The notes under the pieces were generated by a model. That model searched no databases and had not been told where the DNA came from. It saw nothing but the letters and a program-made list of their open reading frames with translations. From NCBI RefSeq assembly GCF_016592155.1, contig NZ_AP024237.1:1240001-1304000 (forward strand): 64,000 nucleotides of DNA, given 5' to 3'. Source of the stretch: Mycobacterium heckeshornense (GTDB lineage: Bacteria > Actinomycetota > Actinomycetes > Mycobacteriales > Mycobacteriaceae). Numbering within the stretch: the first letter of the stretch is position 1; every line of letters begins with the position of its first letter. The position numbers and the translations under genes were made by a program. Below are positions 56,322-64,000 of this stretch, in pieces.

Positions 56322-57269
56322 GTGGTGCGCCCGGCGATCATCGCGGCCAGTCGTTCTGATGGGCTACGCCGCACCATCGAACGGATGCCGGTGACTCGCA
56401 AGGTGGTGCGCCGGTTCGTGCCGGGAGAGACGATAGCCAAGGTTCTGGAAAGCGTTGTTGCGCTTCGTGAGTCGTGCCGCTACGTCAGTGTCAACTATCT
56501 GGGGGAGGACGTTGCCGACGCTGACGCCGCCGCCGCGACCGTGCGGGCCTACCTGTGCCTGCTCGACGCGCTGAGCCGGCGGCCGGACGCCGCTGGCGAC
56601 GGTGTGCGGCCGCTCGAGGTGTCGCTGAAGCTTTCCGCGCTCGGTCGGGCGCTGGATCGTGACGGCGACAAGATTGCGTTGGAGAACGCCCACACCATTT
56701 GCGAGCACGCACAGCGGGCCGGGATCTGGGTGACGGTGGACGCCGAGGACCACACCACCACGGACTCCACGCTGTCGATAGTGCGTGACTTGCGGACTGA
56801 CTTTCCCTGGCTGGGTGTAGTTTTGCAAGCTTACCTGCGGCGCACGTTAAGCGACTGCCACGAATTCGCGGCCGAAGGCGCACGAATCCGTTTGTGCAAG
56901 GGCGCCTACGACGAACCGGCTTCGGTGGCGTACCGCGAACCGGCCGCCGTCACCGACGCATACCTGCGCTGTCTTCGGGTGCTGATGTCCGGCTCAGGCT
57001 ACCCGATGGTAGCCACCCATGATCCGGCCATTATCGCTGCGGTGCCTGTCCTGGCCCGTGAGACAAAGCGTGCTGCAGGTGATTTCGAATACCAGATGCT
57101 ATACGGCATCCGCGACGGCGAGCAGCGGCGGCTGGTCGGTGCGGGCAGCCGGGTGCGGGTGTACGTGCCGTACGGCTCGCAGTGGTACGGCTATCTGGTG
57201 CGCCGGCTGGCCGAGCGGCCGGCCAATTTGATGTTCTTCCTGCGGGCGTTGGCCGAACGGCGGGCCTAG
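56322..57269 (+). CDS. putA: Proline dehydrogenase PruB/PutA (monofunctional)
   Basis: 315 residues. It oxidises proline to pyrroline-5-carboxylate with FAD, feeding PruA upstream. The barrel motifs are EVSLKLSALGRALDRDG, VTVDAEDHTTTDSTL, GVVLQAYLRRTLSDC, RIRLCKGAYDEPASVAY, YPMVATHDPAII, FEYQMLYGIRD and RVYVPYGSQWYGYLVRRLAERP. The last arginines bind proline. GTG 56322 is taken as start, giving VRPAIIAASRSDGLRR. The M. tuberculosis protein is about 14 residues longer, and the repeat in front appears to have replaced its original first codons. AGGG just upstream is the only ribosome site. Confidence 0.92.
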   Translation: MVRPAIIAASRSDGLRRTIERMPVTRKVVRRFVPGETIAKVLESVVALRESCRYVSVNYLGEDVADADAAAATVRAYLCLLDALSRRPDAAGDGVRPLEVSLKLSALGRALDRDGDKIALENAHTICEHAQRAGIWVTVDAEDHTTTDSTLSIVRDLRTDFPWLGVVLQAYLRRTLSDCHEFAAEGARIRLCKGAYDEPASVAYREPAAVTDAYLRCLRVLMSGSGYPMVATHDPAIIAAVPVLARETKRAAGDFEYQMLYGIRDGEQRRLVGAGSRVRVYVPYGSQWYGYLVRRLAERPANLMFFLRALAERRA

Positions 57270-57297
57270 GCCTCGACCAGATCTGCGCCGAACGTGT

Positions 57298-58971
57298 CTA
57301 CCCGTGCAGTTGACGGATCCGGCAGCTCAACTGATTTGCAAGGGAGTCTTTTATGATCTTACCGGTGCCGGTAAAGGGTAGTTCGCCCTTATCGGCGACC
57401 CAGATGTACTTGGGAATCTTGTACGCGGACAGGCGGTCGCGTAGGGTTTCGCGCAGTGATTCGCCGTCGAGGTTGCTGCCGCTTTTAGCTACGACGGCGG
57501 CTGCCACAATTGTGGCTCCGCGGGTGTTTTCTGTGCCCACGACGTATGCTTCGAGCACCCCATCACATGAACGAAGGGCTGATTCCACTTCGCTGGGCGT
57601 GACATTCGTCCCGCTACTTGTTTTGATCAGGTCACCCAGACGACCCGTGAAGGTAACCCAACCATCGGCGTCCATCGAGCCGCAGTCGCCCGTCCGGTAA
57701 AACCCGTCAGGCGTGAATGTGTCCTCCCGCTCACGCTTGTAGAGCCGCTGCATGAGCGAGTATCCCCGCACCCATATCTCACCGATCTGGCCCGGGTGGA
57801 CCGCATCACCGGTCTCCGGATCGACGATGCGATGGGTAAGTCCGTCGATGGAGGGTCCGACTGTGTTACGCCGATTATCAGGCTGCGCCACATACGGGTC
57901 CACGCCGAGATGATTGCCGCACAGCTCTGTCATGCCCAGGGAGTCCGCCCCGACCGGGCGACGTTCCGGTGGCACCATCGCGGGCATGCTGGTGCGACGC
58001 ACGGAACTGAGATCATGCGCACCGAAGGCGGGGTGATCGGCAAGTGTCTTACCTTGCGGTGGCCAGCCCAGCGTGATGGTGGCGCGGTAGCGCTCGATCA
58101 GCCGCAGCGCCTCGCCGGCGTCGAACGCGCTTTGGGTGACAAGTGTTGCACCGTGGTGGATGACAGCGTGCAAGCCGGTTATCAAACCGCCGATCCAGAA
58201 AAATGGCATCGACGTAAAGAGGACGTCTTCGCGAGTGACGACGTAGACGCTGGTGAGGTTGTAGCTGTGGCGAACCAAAGCCCCGTGTGTGCACCGGTGC
58301 CTTGGGTTCGCCACTACTGCCCGATGTATAGATGATTGCGATCTCGTCAGCGGGGGGTTACGCACGATTCGACCTCGTGCAGAATATCCGAGTCGATTTT
58401 CAATGCCGCTGACGTGGCATCCCCCAGGACGGGGGGTGGCCCACGCATAGGAGCTTTGTCCCCACACAGCGACCATCCGTAGGTACGGAGCTCCTTTGAC
58501 CACGATCCGCCCGGCCCGACGCTGACCATCCAGGCCGGGCAGCGCCGCTTCTAGCCGGGCAAGAAAGTCGTGGTTAGCGAAACGGGACCAGGTCAACACC
58601 GCGCGCAGATCGGCATGACGAATGACCCAAGCCAGCTCCTTAGCCTGGTAGAAGGTGTTGATCGGGACGGCCACGGCGCCGATGCGGGTGACCGCGAACC
58701 ACGCGATGGCCCAGTCCACGCTGTTGGGCATGAGGATCCCGACGTGGTCGCCTTTCCCGATGCCCTCCGCGAGCAGGGAAACGGCAAGTCGGGCCGATCG
58801 TCGGTCCAGCTCGGCATAGCTCAGCATGTGGTCGTCGGCGATGAGGAACGGATGACTGCCGAAGCGTGCCGCACTCGACCGAATGAGCGTCGGGATCTCC
58901 GGGGTGATCGCCGGGAAAGCCACAACGTCATGATAACGTGTCCTCTGATAAATGAGAGCATTAGTTCTCAA
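57298..58971 (-). pseudogene. Acyl-CoA synthetase (FadD-like), compensated frameshifts removing the P-loop
   Basis: ANL-superfamily ligase that would activate a carboxylic acid through acyl-AMP. N-terminal (SYAELDRRSARLAVSLLAEGIGKGDHVGILMPNS) and C-terminal (DGFYRTGDCGSMDADGWVTFTGRLGDLIKTSSGTNVTPSEVE, ending FTGTGKIIKDSLANQL) parts are good, but residues about 180-228 are nonsense in this frame. Other frames there read SAALKIDSDILHEVE, then EIAIIYTSGSSGEPKAPV, the AMP-binding P-loop (58301-58331). Two G6 runs (58431-58436, 58352-58357) each with one extra base, plus loss of two bases in a GT repeat (58285-58291), explain this and return to frame. Start uncertain: TTG 58971 lies in a repeat; GTG 58923 is an alternative. 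Confidence 0.8.
58954..58971 (-). promoter_or_regulatory. Inverted repeat/shared motif upstream of fadD-like gene
   Basis: On the minus strand TTGAGAACTAATGCTCTC (58971-58954) has GAGA/TCTC arms. Nearly the same core, TTGAGAATACTAAT, recurs at 63950-63937 before another gene of the accessory region, suggesting a common regulator. Confidence 0.4.
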
Positions 58972-59196
58972 CCAACCAAACGTCGCCTAAACTGCAGCAA
59001 TGTGTCCATAGATGTCCGACGCGGGTCGCGCAACCAATCGGTGCTCGAGCTCATCGACGGGCAGATCACGCTCTGTCGGCCTGACGGGTACATGGAGCGC
59101 GGGACTGGCCTGCGATGCGATGCTGCTTTAGCAAGCTGGTCGACCTCGCTCGCTGGGGACGCCTGAATACGAGCCTTTGGCAATGGAGGGAAAGAA
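58972..59196. other. Intergenic region between fadD-like and CoA-transferase genes
   Basis: About 225 nt between divergent genes. GGAGGG at 59185-59190 is a ribosome-site-like sequence for the CoA-transferase. A plus-strand frame (SVLELIDGQITLCRPDGY) is open here but has no clear start, and I recognise nothing in it. Confidence 0.3.
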
Positions 59197-59214
59197 ATTA
59201 GCGTTGACGCAGTA

Positions 59215-60417
59215 TTGACGGGTGTTCGGGTGCTCGAGGTGGCGTCATGGACATTCGTGCCCTCAGCAGGAGCAGTTCTAGCCGAATGGGGCGCAGAGGT
59301 CATCAAGGTCGAGCCCCTCGACGGTGGAGACCCGCAGCGTGGTCTGGTGACCATGGGCATCGTCGACGAGGGCGGTGGATCGGTCAACTACATGATCGAG
59401 ATTCCCAACCGCGGAAAGAAATCAATCGGTGTCAACCTGCTCAGCCCTGGCGGACAGGAGGTCGTCCAGCGACTGGCCACGACTTGCGATGTATTTCTGA
59501 CCAGCTATCTGCCGAGCCGCCGCAAACGGATGGGTATCGACGTTGATGACATCCGCGCGGTCAATCCCAATATCATCTACGTACGCGGGTCCGGCCATGG
59601 GCCGTGCGGTCCAGACTCGGACAAACCAGGATATGACGGCGTGTCTTACTGGTCTCGCGGCGGGATCGCCACGGTCCTCACCGAGGACGGCGCCGAGTTA
59701 GTGCGTTCCCGACCGGCGTTCGGCGACCTGCTCGGGGGATTGACGATCGCAGGCGGGATCGCCGCTGCACTGTACAAGCGGGCTACAACCGGCCAGGGGT
59801 CAGTCGTGGATGTGTCGCTGTTAGGGCTGGCGGCATGGAATATCGGGCCAGACATCGCCGTCAGTCAGATCCATGGTGGCAGCGCTATTCCAAAGTACGG
59901 CCATACCGACGCGCCGAATCCACTGGTCGGCAACTATCGGACCAAGGACGGCCGCTACATCACGCTGATGATGTTGCAACTGGACAGATTCTTCCCCGAA
60001 GCGATGCATGCTATCGGTCTGGACGACGTCATCGATGACCCGCGATTCGCTGACACGGCAGCACGATTCGAAAATCGCGCAGCATTGATCGCATTGATGG
60101 ACGAGGCGTTCGCCCAACGGACATTGGCCGAGTGGCGCGAGATCCTAACGGGCATTTCCGGGGCGTGGGGTGTGGTTCAGACACCCGGCGAAGTCTGCCA
60201 GGACCCGGCCGTGACCGCGAACGGCTACATCGCCCACACCACAACGACGAGCGGAGTGCCCTACAAGCTTCCGGTCAACCCCGTCCAGTTTGACGAACAT
60301 CACGTCGTTCCGGATGGTGCCCCTGAACATGGCCAACACACCGAAGATATTTTGATGGACGCCGGGTTCGATTGGGACGCAATTGAACACTACAAAGCGA
60401 CGGGAGCCATCCTGTGA
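59215..60417 (+). CDS. CaiB/BaiF family III CoA-transferase
   Basis: 400 residues from TTG 59215. Family III fold signatures are LTGVRVLEVASWTFVPSAGAVLAEWGAEVIKVE, RGKKSIGVNLLSPGGQEVVQRL, IYVRGSGHGPCGPDSDKPGYDGVSYWSRGG and the catalytic-Asp region RPAFGDLLGGLTIAGGIAAAL. Such enzymes move CoA between carboxylic acids, or act as racemases. The best ribosome site (GGAGGG, 59185-59190) is too far from the TTG; at normal spacing it points to an ATT (59197) in the same frame, so the start is uncertain. GC content is visibly lower than in core genes. It overlaps the P450 gene by four bases (GTGA). Confidence 0.85.
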   Translation: MTGVRVLEVASWTFVPSAGAVLAEWGAEVIKVEPLDGGDPQRGLVTMGIVDEGGGSVNYMIEIPNRGKKSIGVNLLSPGGQEVVQRLATTCDVFLTSYLPSRRKRMGIDVDDIRAVNPNIIYVRGSGHGPCGPDSDKPGYDGVSYWSRGGIATVLTEDGAELVRSRPAFGDLLGGLTIAGGIAAALYKRATTGQGSVVDVSLLGLAAWNIGPDIAVSQIHGGSAIPKYGHTDAPNPLVGNYRTKDGRYITLMMLQLDRFFPEAMHAIGLDDVIDDPRFADTAARFENRAALIALMDEAFAQRTLAEWREILTGISGAWGVVQTPGEVCQDPAVTANGYIAHTTTTSGVPYKLPVNPVQFDEHHVVPDGAPEHGQHTEDILMDAGFDWDAIEHYKATGAIL

Positions 60418-61643
60418 GCCGAGCGAAATCGAACACAGCCAACGATCCTGTGGAATTCGACCCGTTCTCTGAGGAATTTTTCAACGGGCCCTGGGAGACC
60501 TACCGACGGCTGCGCAATGAACGGCCGGTGTACTACAACGCCAAATGGGATTTTTGGGCGCTGACTCGCTACACCGATGTCGCTGAAGCTACGAAAGATT
60601 ACCAGACATTCTCTTCGGCGAAGGGCGCCACACTGGACATGGTCAAAACGCCCGAAAAGGCGATTCCGGTCCCCAAAGTCATCATCTCGATGGACCCTCC
60701 GGAACACGAGAGCATGCGCAAACTGGTGAGCCGAGTGTTCACCCCTCGCGCGATCGCGGGCCTGGAAAACATGGTGCGCCAGAAGATCTATGAAGTAGTG
60801 CAAACGTTGGATCCCGCCTCGTTCGATGTGGTCGCGGACTTCTCGGCATTGTTTCCGGTCGAGGTAATTACGACAATGCTCGGTGTCCCCGCTGAGGACC
60901 GGCAGCAGATTCGGCTGTGGCTTGACTTGCTTCTTGAACGCAAACCAGGCCAGATCCACATCACCGACGAGGGATATCAAGCGTCGGTCGCCACGGGTAT
61001 GTATTACTACGATCTCGTCCAAAAGCGCCGTGCCGCACCACAGGACGACATGATAAGCAGGCTCATCGAGGCCGAGATTGAGCGCGACGGGCAATCCGAA
61101 AAGCTCAGCGACGTGGACATCACCGGATTCGCCACCATGCTTGGCGGAGCGGGGGCAGAGACCGTGACGAAGTTGATCGGTAACGCCATGGTTGCATTCG
61201 CTGATCACCCCAGCGAATGGCAAAAGTTACAAGCAGATCGAAGCAAGATACCGGCCGCGGTCGAAGAATTGCTACGGTACGAGGCGCCATCTCAGTATCA
61301 AGTTCGCTACAGCATGCGCGACGTGACGCTGCACGGTGTCACGATTCCCGCGGGCAATGCTGTGCTGTTGGTCACCGGATCGGCACTGCGTGACGAGCGC
61401 ATCTTTGCCGATCCCGACCGTCTTGACATCGATCGAGAGCGGGTGAGGGGTTTCAATCTGGCGTTCGGATACGGCATCCACAGCTGCTTGGGTGCAGCAC
61501 TTGCACGTATGGAAAGCCGAATCGCATTGGAAGCATTGCTCGATCTCATTCCGGAATATGAAGTCGATCGTGAGGGCCTGCGAAGGGTGTCGATGTCGAA
61601 CGTGTCGGGCTGGTCCAACGTTCCGGTACGCGCTCGGCGCTGA
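60414..61643 (+). CDS. Cytochrome P450
   Basis: 409 residues, soluble bacterial P450. Heme ligand Cys lies in LAFGYGIHSCLGAALARME (near residue 352), the I-helix oxygen-activation motif is GGAGAETVTKL, and the Glu-x-x-Arg pair is in VEELLRYEAPSQ. DPPEHESMRKLVSRVFTPRAI is the conserved helix C. It starts in a GTGA overlap with the CoA-transferase, so substrate activation as CoA ester and hydroxylation are probably linked, as in terpenoid, steroid or alicyclic acid catabolism. CYP family number cannot be assigned here. AT-richer codon use suggests transfer. Confidence 0.93.
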   Translation: MSRAKSNTANDPVEFDPFSEEFFNGPWETYRRLRNERPVYYNAKWDFWALTRYTDVAEATKDYQTFSSAKGATLDMVKTPEKAIPVPKVIISMDPPEHESMRKLVSRVFTPRAIAGLENMVRQKIYEVVQTLDPASFDVVADFSALFPVEVITTMLGVPAEDRQQIRLWLDLLLERKPGQIHITDEGYQASVATGMYYYDLVQKRRAAPQDDMISRLIEAEIERDGQSEKLSDVDITGFATMLGGAGAETVTKLIGNAMVAFADHPSEWQKLQADRSKIPAAVEELLRYEAPSQYQVRYSMRDVTLHGVTIPAGNAVLLVTGSALRDERIFADPDRLDIDRERVRGFNLAFGYGIHSCLGAALARMESRIALEALLDLIPEYEVDREGLRRVSMSNVSGWSNVPVRARR

Positions 61644-61653
61644 CCTGGAACTA

Positions 61654-61763
61654 TCACACAAGACACGTGTTCTGAGTGCACAGCAGGCGCTCCGTTAACG
61701 CCGCCGGCCTAGTCAACTCCCCCGACATCCTTAACGCCACCGTCTTGAAGGCGCGAGCCGCGT
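61654..61763 (-). pseudogene. 3' fragment of the IS-interrupted hypothetical gene
   Basis: Read on the minus strand, this segment continues the frame broken by the IS: after the shared repeat it gives MSGELTRPAALTERLLCTQN and stops at 61654-61656, just past the P450 stop. Together with 63447-63891 it makes 555 bases, exactly 185 codons, confirming that the IS is a clean insertion with one repeat copy to be removed. Confidence 0.75.
61728..61763. repeat. 36-bp target-site duplication, left copy
   Basis: The 36 bases from TCCTTAACGCCACCGTCTTG to GAGCCGCGT are identical to 63411-63446 on the other side of the IS. Unusually long duplications are characteristic of the IS1634 family. Confidence 0.9.
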
Positions 61764-63410
61764 CCCGACTTGGGCCAAATTAGTGCGCACCGTCGGTGCG
61801 GATCTTGGCGAGTGCTTCGGCGAGGTCGTCGGGTAGGGCGTCGGCGGCGGTGAGGATTTGTCGTCCGGCGCGAATCTGCACGGTGCGGTAGCGGCGTGCG
61901 GTGCGGACGAATTTCTTGATGCTCCAGCCGGTTTGGCGTTCGATCCAGTGCGATACAGCCATGGCGGCGAACACGACGCTGAGGTGCGCCTCGATCGAGT
62001 CGCGAGTGCGGTGGTAGATCGGGCGAGCTTGAAGGTCATGCTTGGACATTCGGAAGGCCTTCTCGATGCGCCACAGCTGGTGGTAGGCGTCGATGACGAA
62101 CTGCGCGGGTTGTTCGACCAAGTTGGTGGTGTAGCCCTTCCAGCCGGCCAGCGCACGGGTCTTGGCCTCCAAGGCGCGGTTGACCGATTTGGTCGCACCG
62201 CTGAGTTGGATGTAGCGGTTGCGCTTGACCGGGGCATGCCCATCCACGGCGCGCTGGGCCTTGGCGATCTGCTCGTCGATGCCGCGCAGGGTGCGCCGGG
62301 CCCGGTCATGTCGGTACTGGTAGTAGATGACCCGATCCGGGATACCGCGGGCTTTCTCCGCTGAGGTGGCCGGCCACGGCTGGGTTAACACCAACCCGTC
62401 CGGGATGACCTCGTCCGGGTGCTTGGCGCGCCATTCGGCGATCACGTTGGGCAGCAATGAGATCCGGGTTCCCAGAATGAACGACAACCCCGCGGCCTGC
62501 AGGGCGACCTGGTTGGCTTCAGAGATCATCCCGGCATCAGCGACCACGGTGACCTCGCTCAAGCGGTGGGCGGTCTTGAACGCGTTGATCACCGGCAACA
62601 TGGTCGCGGTCTCGGCCTTGTTGCCCTCGAAGGCAGCCACTGTCAGCGGGAACCCAGTCGCATCGGTCAACAAACCCAGGGTGATCTGTGGATCGAGTCG
62701 ACGTTCCTTGGAAAACCCGGGCTCGCGAAACCCATCAACGGCATCGGTTTCAAAGTGCAGGGTGCTCACGTCGTAAAGCACCAGGCTGGCCGGACCCAAC
62801 GCAGCGTGCGCTGCACATGCAGCCGAAAGTGCCTGCCGGAATTCGGGTTTGGCGAAAATCGGCAGCCGCCGCTTCACCGTCCGATAGGCCGGCGAATCCA
62901 CCCCGGTCTCCGAAAGCACCCGCAGCGCATCGACCTTGCTGGTCGGTTCGATGATTCGGGCGCCCACCAGGTCCCGAAACACCTCATCTCCATCGGTGGC
63001 GGCATCAAAGCCCAGCACCCGATAGGCATGACACAACGCCTCCCACAGGTGCTCAGAACAGGAGCCCACGATCTCCAGCGGCCGGCCACCGCCGGCAGCG
63101 GCCTGCTCGAGTCCCAAGTCCAGGCTCTGCTGACCGGCAGCCACGCGCTGAGCCGCAGCCGCCTTGAGCGCCTCCAGCTGGGCCTCACTGTGCGCCGAGC
63201 CGAGGTGCTCAATCTGGCGCGATCCCCGCCGCGAAGACCACACGATCTGCACCGCGGTTGCTCCCGAGGCCGTCTTCACCGTGCGCACATACGCCACCAG
63301 CGCACACTAAAGAACTTCAATTAGTGCAGACCTTCCGACCCGCCGCGACCGAAAACCCCAGCTCAGCGACTCGCAACCACCCCGATCCTCCAAAAGTGGC
63401 CCAAGTCAGG
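61764..63410 (-). mobile_element. IS1634-family insertion sequence (IS1549-like)
   Basis: 1647 bp with near-perfect terminal inverted repeats: CCCGACTTGGGCCA at the left end and CCTGACTTGGGCCA (complement) at the right end. It encodes one transposase on the minus strand and is flanked by 36-bp direct repeats. Size, single long ORF and long duplications fit the IS1634 family, which includes mycobacterial IS1549. The element looks complete and its transposase is intact, so it may still be mobile. Confidence 0.9.
61780..63297 (-). CDS. IS1634-family DDE transposase
   Basis: 505 residues. The catalytic acidic residues appear to be Asp in LVLYDVSTLHFE, Asp in VTVVADAGMISEANQ and Glu in the Tyr-x-x-x-Trp-Arg-x-Glu segment YHQLWRIEKAFRMSKHDL, the Y-R-E region of IS4-superfamily transposases. 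The N-terminal 100 residues (VQIVWSSRRGSRQIEHLGSA) are the family-specific DNA-binding part. The GTG start is at 63297, and the TAA stop lies within the left terminal repeat. No frameshift or stop is visible. Confidence 0.93.
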   Translation of the reverse strand: MAYVRTVKTASGATAVQIVWSSRRGSRQIEHLGSAHSEAQLEALKAAAAQRVAAGQQSLDLGLEQAAAGGGRPLEIVGSCSEHLWEALCHAYRVLGFDAATDGDEVFRDLVGARIIEPTSKVDALRVLSETGVDSPAYRTVKRRLPIFAKPEFRQALSAACAAHAALGPASLVLYDVSTLHFETDAVDGFREPGFSKERRLDPQITLGLLTDATGFPLTVAAFEGNKAETATMLPVINAFKTAHRLSEVTVVADAGMISEANQVALQAAGLSFILGTRISLLPNVIAEWRAKHPDEVIPDGLVLTQPWPATSAEKARGIPDRVIYYQYRHDRARRTLRGIDEQIAKAQRAVDGHAPVKRNRYIQLSGATKSVNRALEAKTRALAGWKGYTTNLVEQPAQFVIDAYHQLWRIEKAFRMSKHDLQARPIYHRTRDSIEAHLSVVFAAMAVSHWIERQTGWSIKKFVRTARRYRTVQIRAGRQILTAADALPDDLAEALAKIRTDGAH

Positions 63411-63891
63411 TCCTTAACGCCACCGTCTTGAAGGCGCGAGCCGCGTGACTGATCCGGAACTCGACAGGGTGCATGTCTTTGCCAAATTCACGCTGTTCAG
63501 TCTTTGGCCCCCAGATCGCGACGTCGAGGTCTGAGCTATGGTGTGCCGCCATCAGCTGTTTACGGATCCACCGCTGACCAGCGTAAAGCTGGGCTGAAAC
63601 CAACACCACATTGGGCCAATCGAGGCCCACGGCTCCGAGCGGGTCGGTCTTAAGCTCGGCCGCCGCTACCCCGAGCACCCGCAGTGCAACGTCGTCGGAC
63701 GGGCGCTGGAGGTAGACCAGGACATCCCAGCCGGCCATCGCCCGATCGCACAGCAAGCCGCCGACCGACACCACAAGCTCGTGGGTGTCGGCTGCCAGTG
63801 CGACGATCCGGTGCCTGATGGACTCGTTGGGGTCACCGCGGTGCAGCCAGGCGCCCCGGGCGCGGGCGTTTGTTAGCGGCCTGGGCTGCAT
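63406..63891 (-). pseudogene. Hypothetical gene interrupted by the IS element (5' part)
   Basis: The remaining 5' portion codes MQPRPLTNARARGAWLHRGD, then HRIVALAADTHELVVSVGGLLCDRAMAGWDVLVYL and DLDVAIWGPKTEQREFGKDMH. It ends KTVALRT, where the IS end supplies a stop at 63406. ATG 63891 is chosen because GGAGGA lies six bases upstream; ATG 63921 is open but has a poor site. The intact gene would have 184 codons, convergent with the P450. I believe similar hypothetical proteins occur in other mycobacteria, but I know no function. The loss of only the last 24 residues may leave a partly functional protein. Confidence 0.7.
63411..63446. repeat. 36-bp target-site duplication, right copy
   Basis: Exact copy of 61728-61763. 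It lies inside the coding sequence of the interrupted gene (HAARAFKTVALR on the minus strand). Confidence 0.9.
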
Positions 63892-63933
63892 TCGCGCTCC
63901 TCCCATTGCGAAAACATTCATTACCTTAAATCA

Positions 63934-63947
63934 AGAATTAGTATTCT
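63934..63947. promoter_or_regulatory. Inverted repeat between divergent genes
   Basis: AGAAT-TAGT-ATTCT is a perfect 5-bp inverted repeat upstream of the interrupted gene and of a plus-strand frame beginning at 63956. TAGTAT (63939-63944) could be a plus-strand -10. It shares TTGAGAA..CTAAT (minus strand) with the fadD upstream region. Confidence 0.45.
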
Positions 63948-63955
63948 CAAAGAGT

Positions 63956-64000
63956 GTGCCTACCGCGCGGACACTGTGGGGGCTTATACGCTTGGGTGTG
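63956..64000 (+). CDS. Possible N-terminus of a divergent gene (cut by right edge)
   Basis: From GTG 63956 the frame stays open to the edge: VPTARTLWGLIRLGV. Fifteen codons are too few to identify a family. It sits 8 nt after the inverted repeat, and a regulator gene would fit the context, but this is a guess. Confidence 0.25.
   Translation, partial: MPTARTLWGLIRLGV

Noticed and set aside
58570..59166. Plus-strand 198-codon frame across the fadD upstream region
   Set aside because: Most of it is antisense to the ligase; the part in the gap lacks a start and any family similarity that I know.
61654..61680. Second KstR site near AGAACACGTGTCTT
   Set aside because: It has GTG in place of GTT in the essential half site and lies at the end of a gene rather than at a promoter.

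Overview
The window reads as a chromosomal segment of a slow-growing Mycobacterium. It is GC-rich, carries mycobacteria-specific genes (pimE, lpqW, mshB, fbiC, an MmpL transporter, an F420-binding FDOR protein), and its gene order from about 1.2 to 57.3 kb follows, from memory, the M. tuberculosis Rv1132 to Rv1188 segment. It is not M. tuberculosis: the PE/PPE pairs I expect near mshB and fbiC are absent, mmpL13 is one intact gene, and the thiolase/crotonase pair after metE is full length. The species cannot be fixed from sequence alone.

Layout. 1-1.1 kb: N-terminal part of rtcB and a DCC-family protein (minus). 1.2-3 kb: a DUF3556 membrane protein behind a KstR-like operator and an apparently leaderless promoter. 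3-5.6 kb: metE under a cobalamin riboswitch. 5.8-7.7 kb: thiolase and enoyl-CoA hydratase. 7.7-10.4 kb: a minus-strand operon of type III polyketide synthase, ICMT-like methyltransferase and FAD oxidoreductase, a candidate polyketide-quinone pathway. 10.5-15.2 kb: an SDR-like protein, a CPBP protease, a crotonase, mcr (frameshifted) and an SDR. 15.5-18.7 kb: mmpL13-like transporter plus TetR regulator. 18.7-22.1 kb: sirtuin, GntR, DUF1697, FDOR-B, HhH-GPD and small proteins. 22.1-25.8 kb: two secreted Ala/Pro-rich proteins (one frameshifted), pimE, a pterin carbinolamine dehydratase and mutT2. 25.8-33 kb: narGHJI behind a leader with helically phased TTAC repeats, followed by a decayed radical-SAM gene. 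33.5-43 kb: typA, lpqW, TetR, mshB, a 35-codon ORF coupled to a membrane protein, fbiC and a PEBP lipoprotein. 43-57.3 kb: padR-fadH, fdxC-dapC, an AidB-like acyl-CoA dehydrogenase, a KimA-like permease with an added OB-fold, an esterase, and the proline catabolic set pruC/pruA/pruB with a MIRU-like repeat at the pruA-pruB junction.

From 57.3 kb to the right edge the sequence leaves the conserved order and becomes less GC-rich: an acyl-CoA ligase with a scrambled P-loop, a family III CoA-transferase, a cytochrome P450, and an IS1634-family element. The IS sits in a hypothetical gene and is bounded by a 36-bp direct repeat. Deleting the IS and one repeat copy restores an open frame.

Functional themes are anaerobic/low-oxygen respiration (nar operon, possible polyketide quinones, F420 and mycothiol synthesis), envelope glycolipids (pimE with its modulator lpqW, mmpL), lipid CoA chemistry and proline catabolism. 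Several apparent single-base frameshifts (mcr, the Rv1157c homologue, fadD) fall at G/C runs, so assembly error and true decay must be separated before calling these genes dead.
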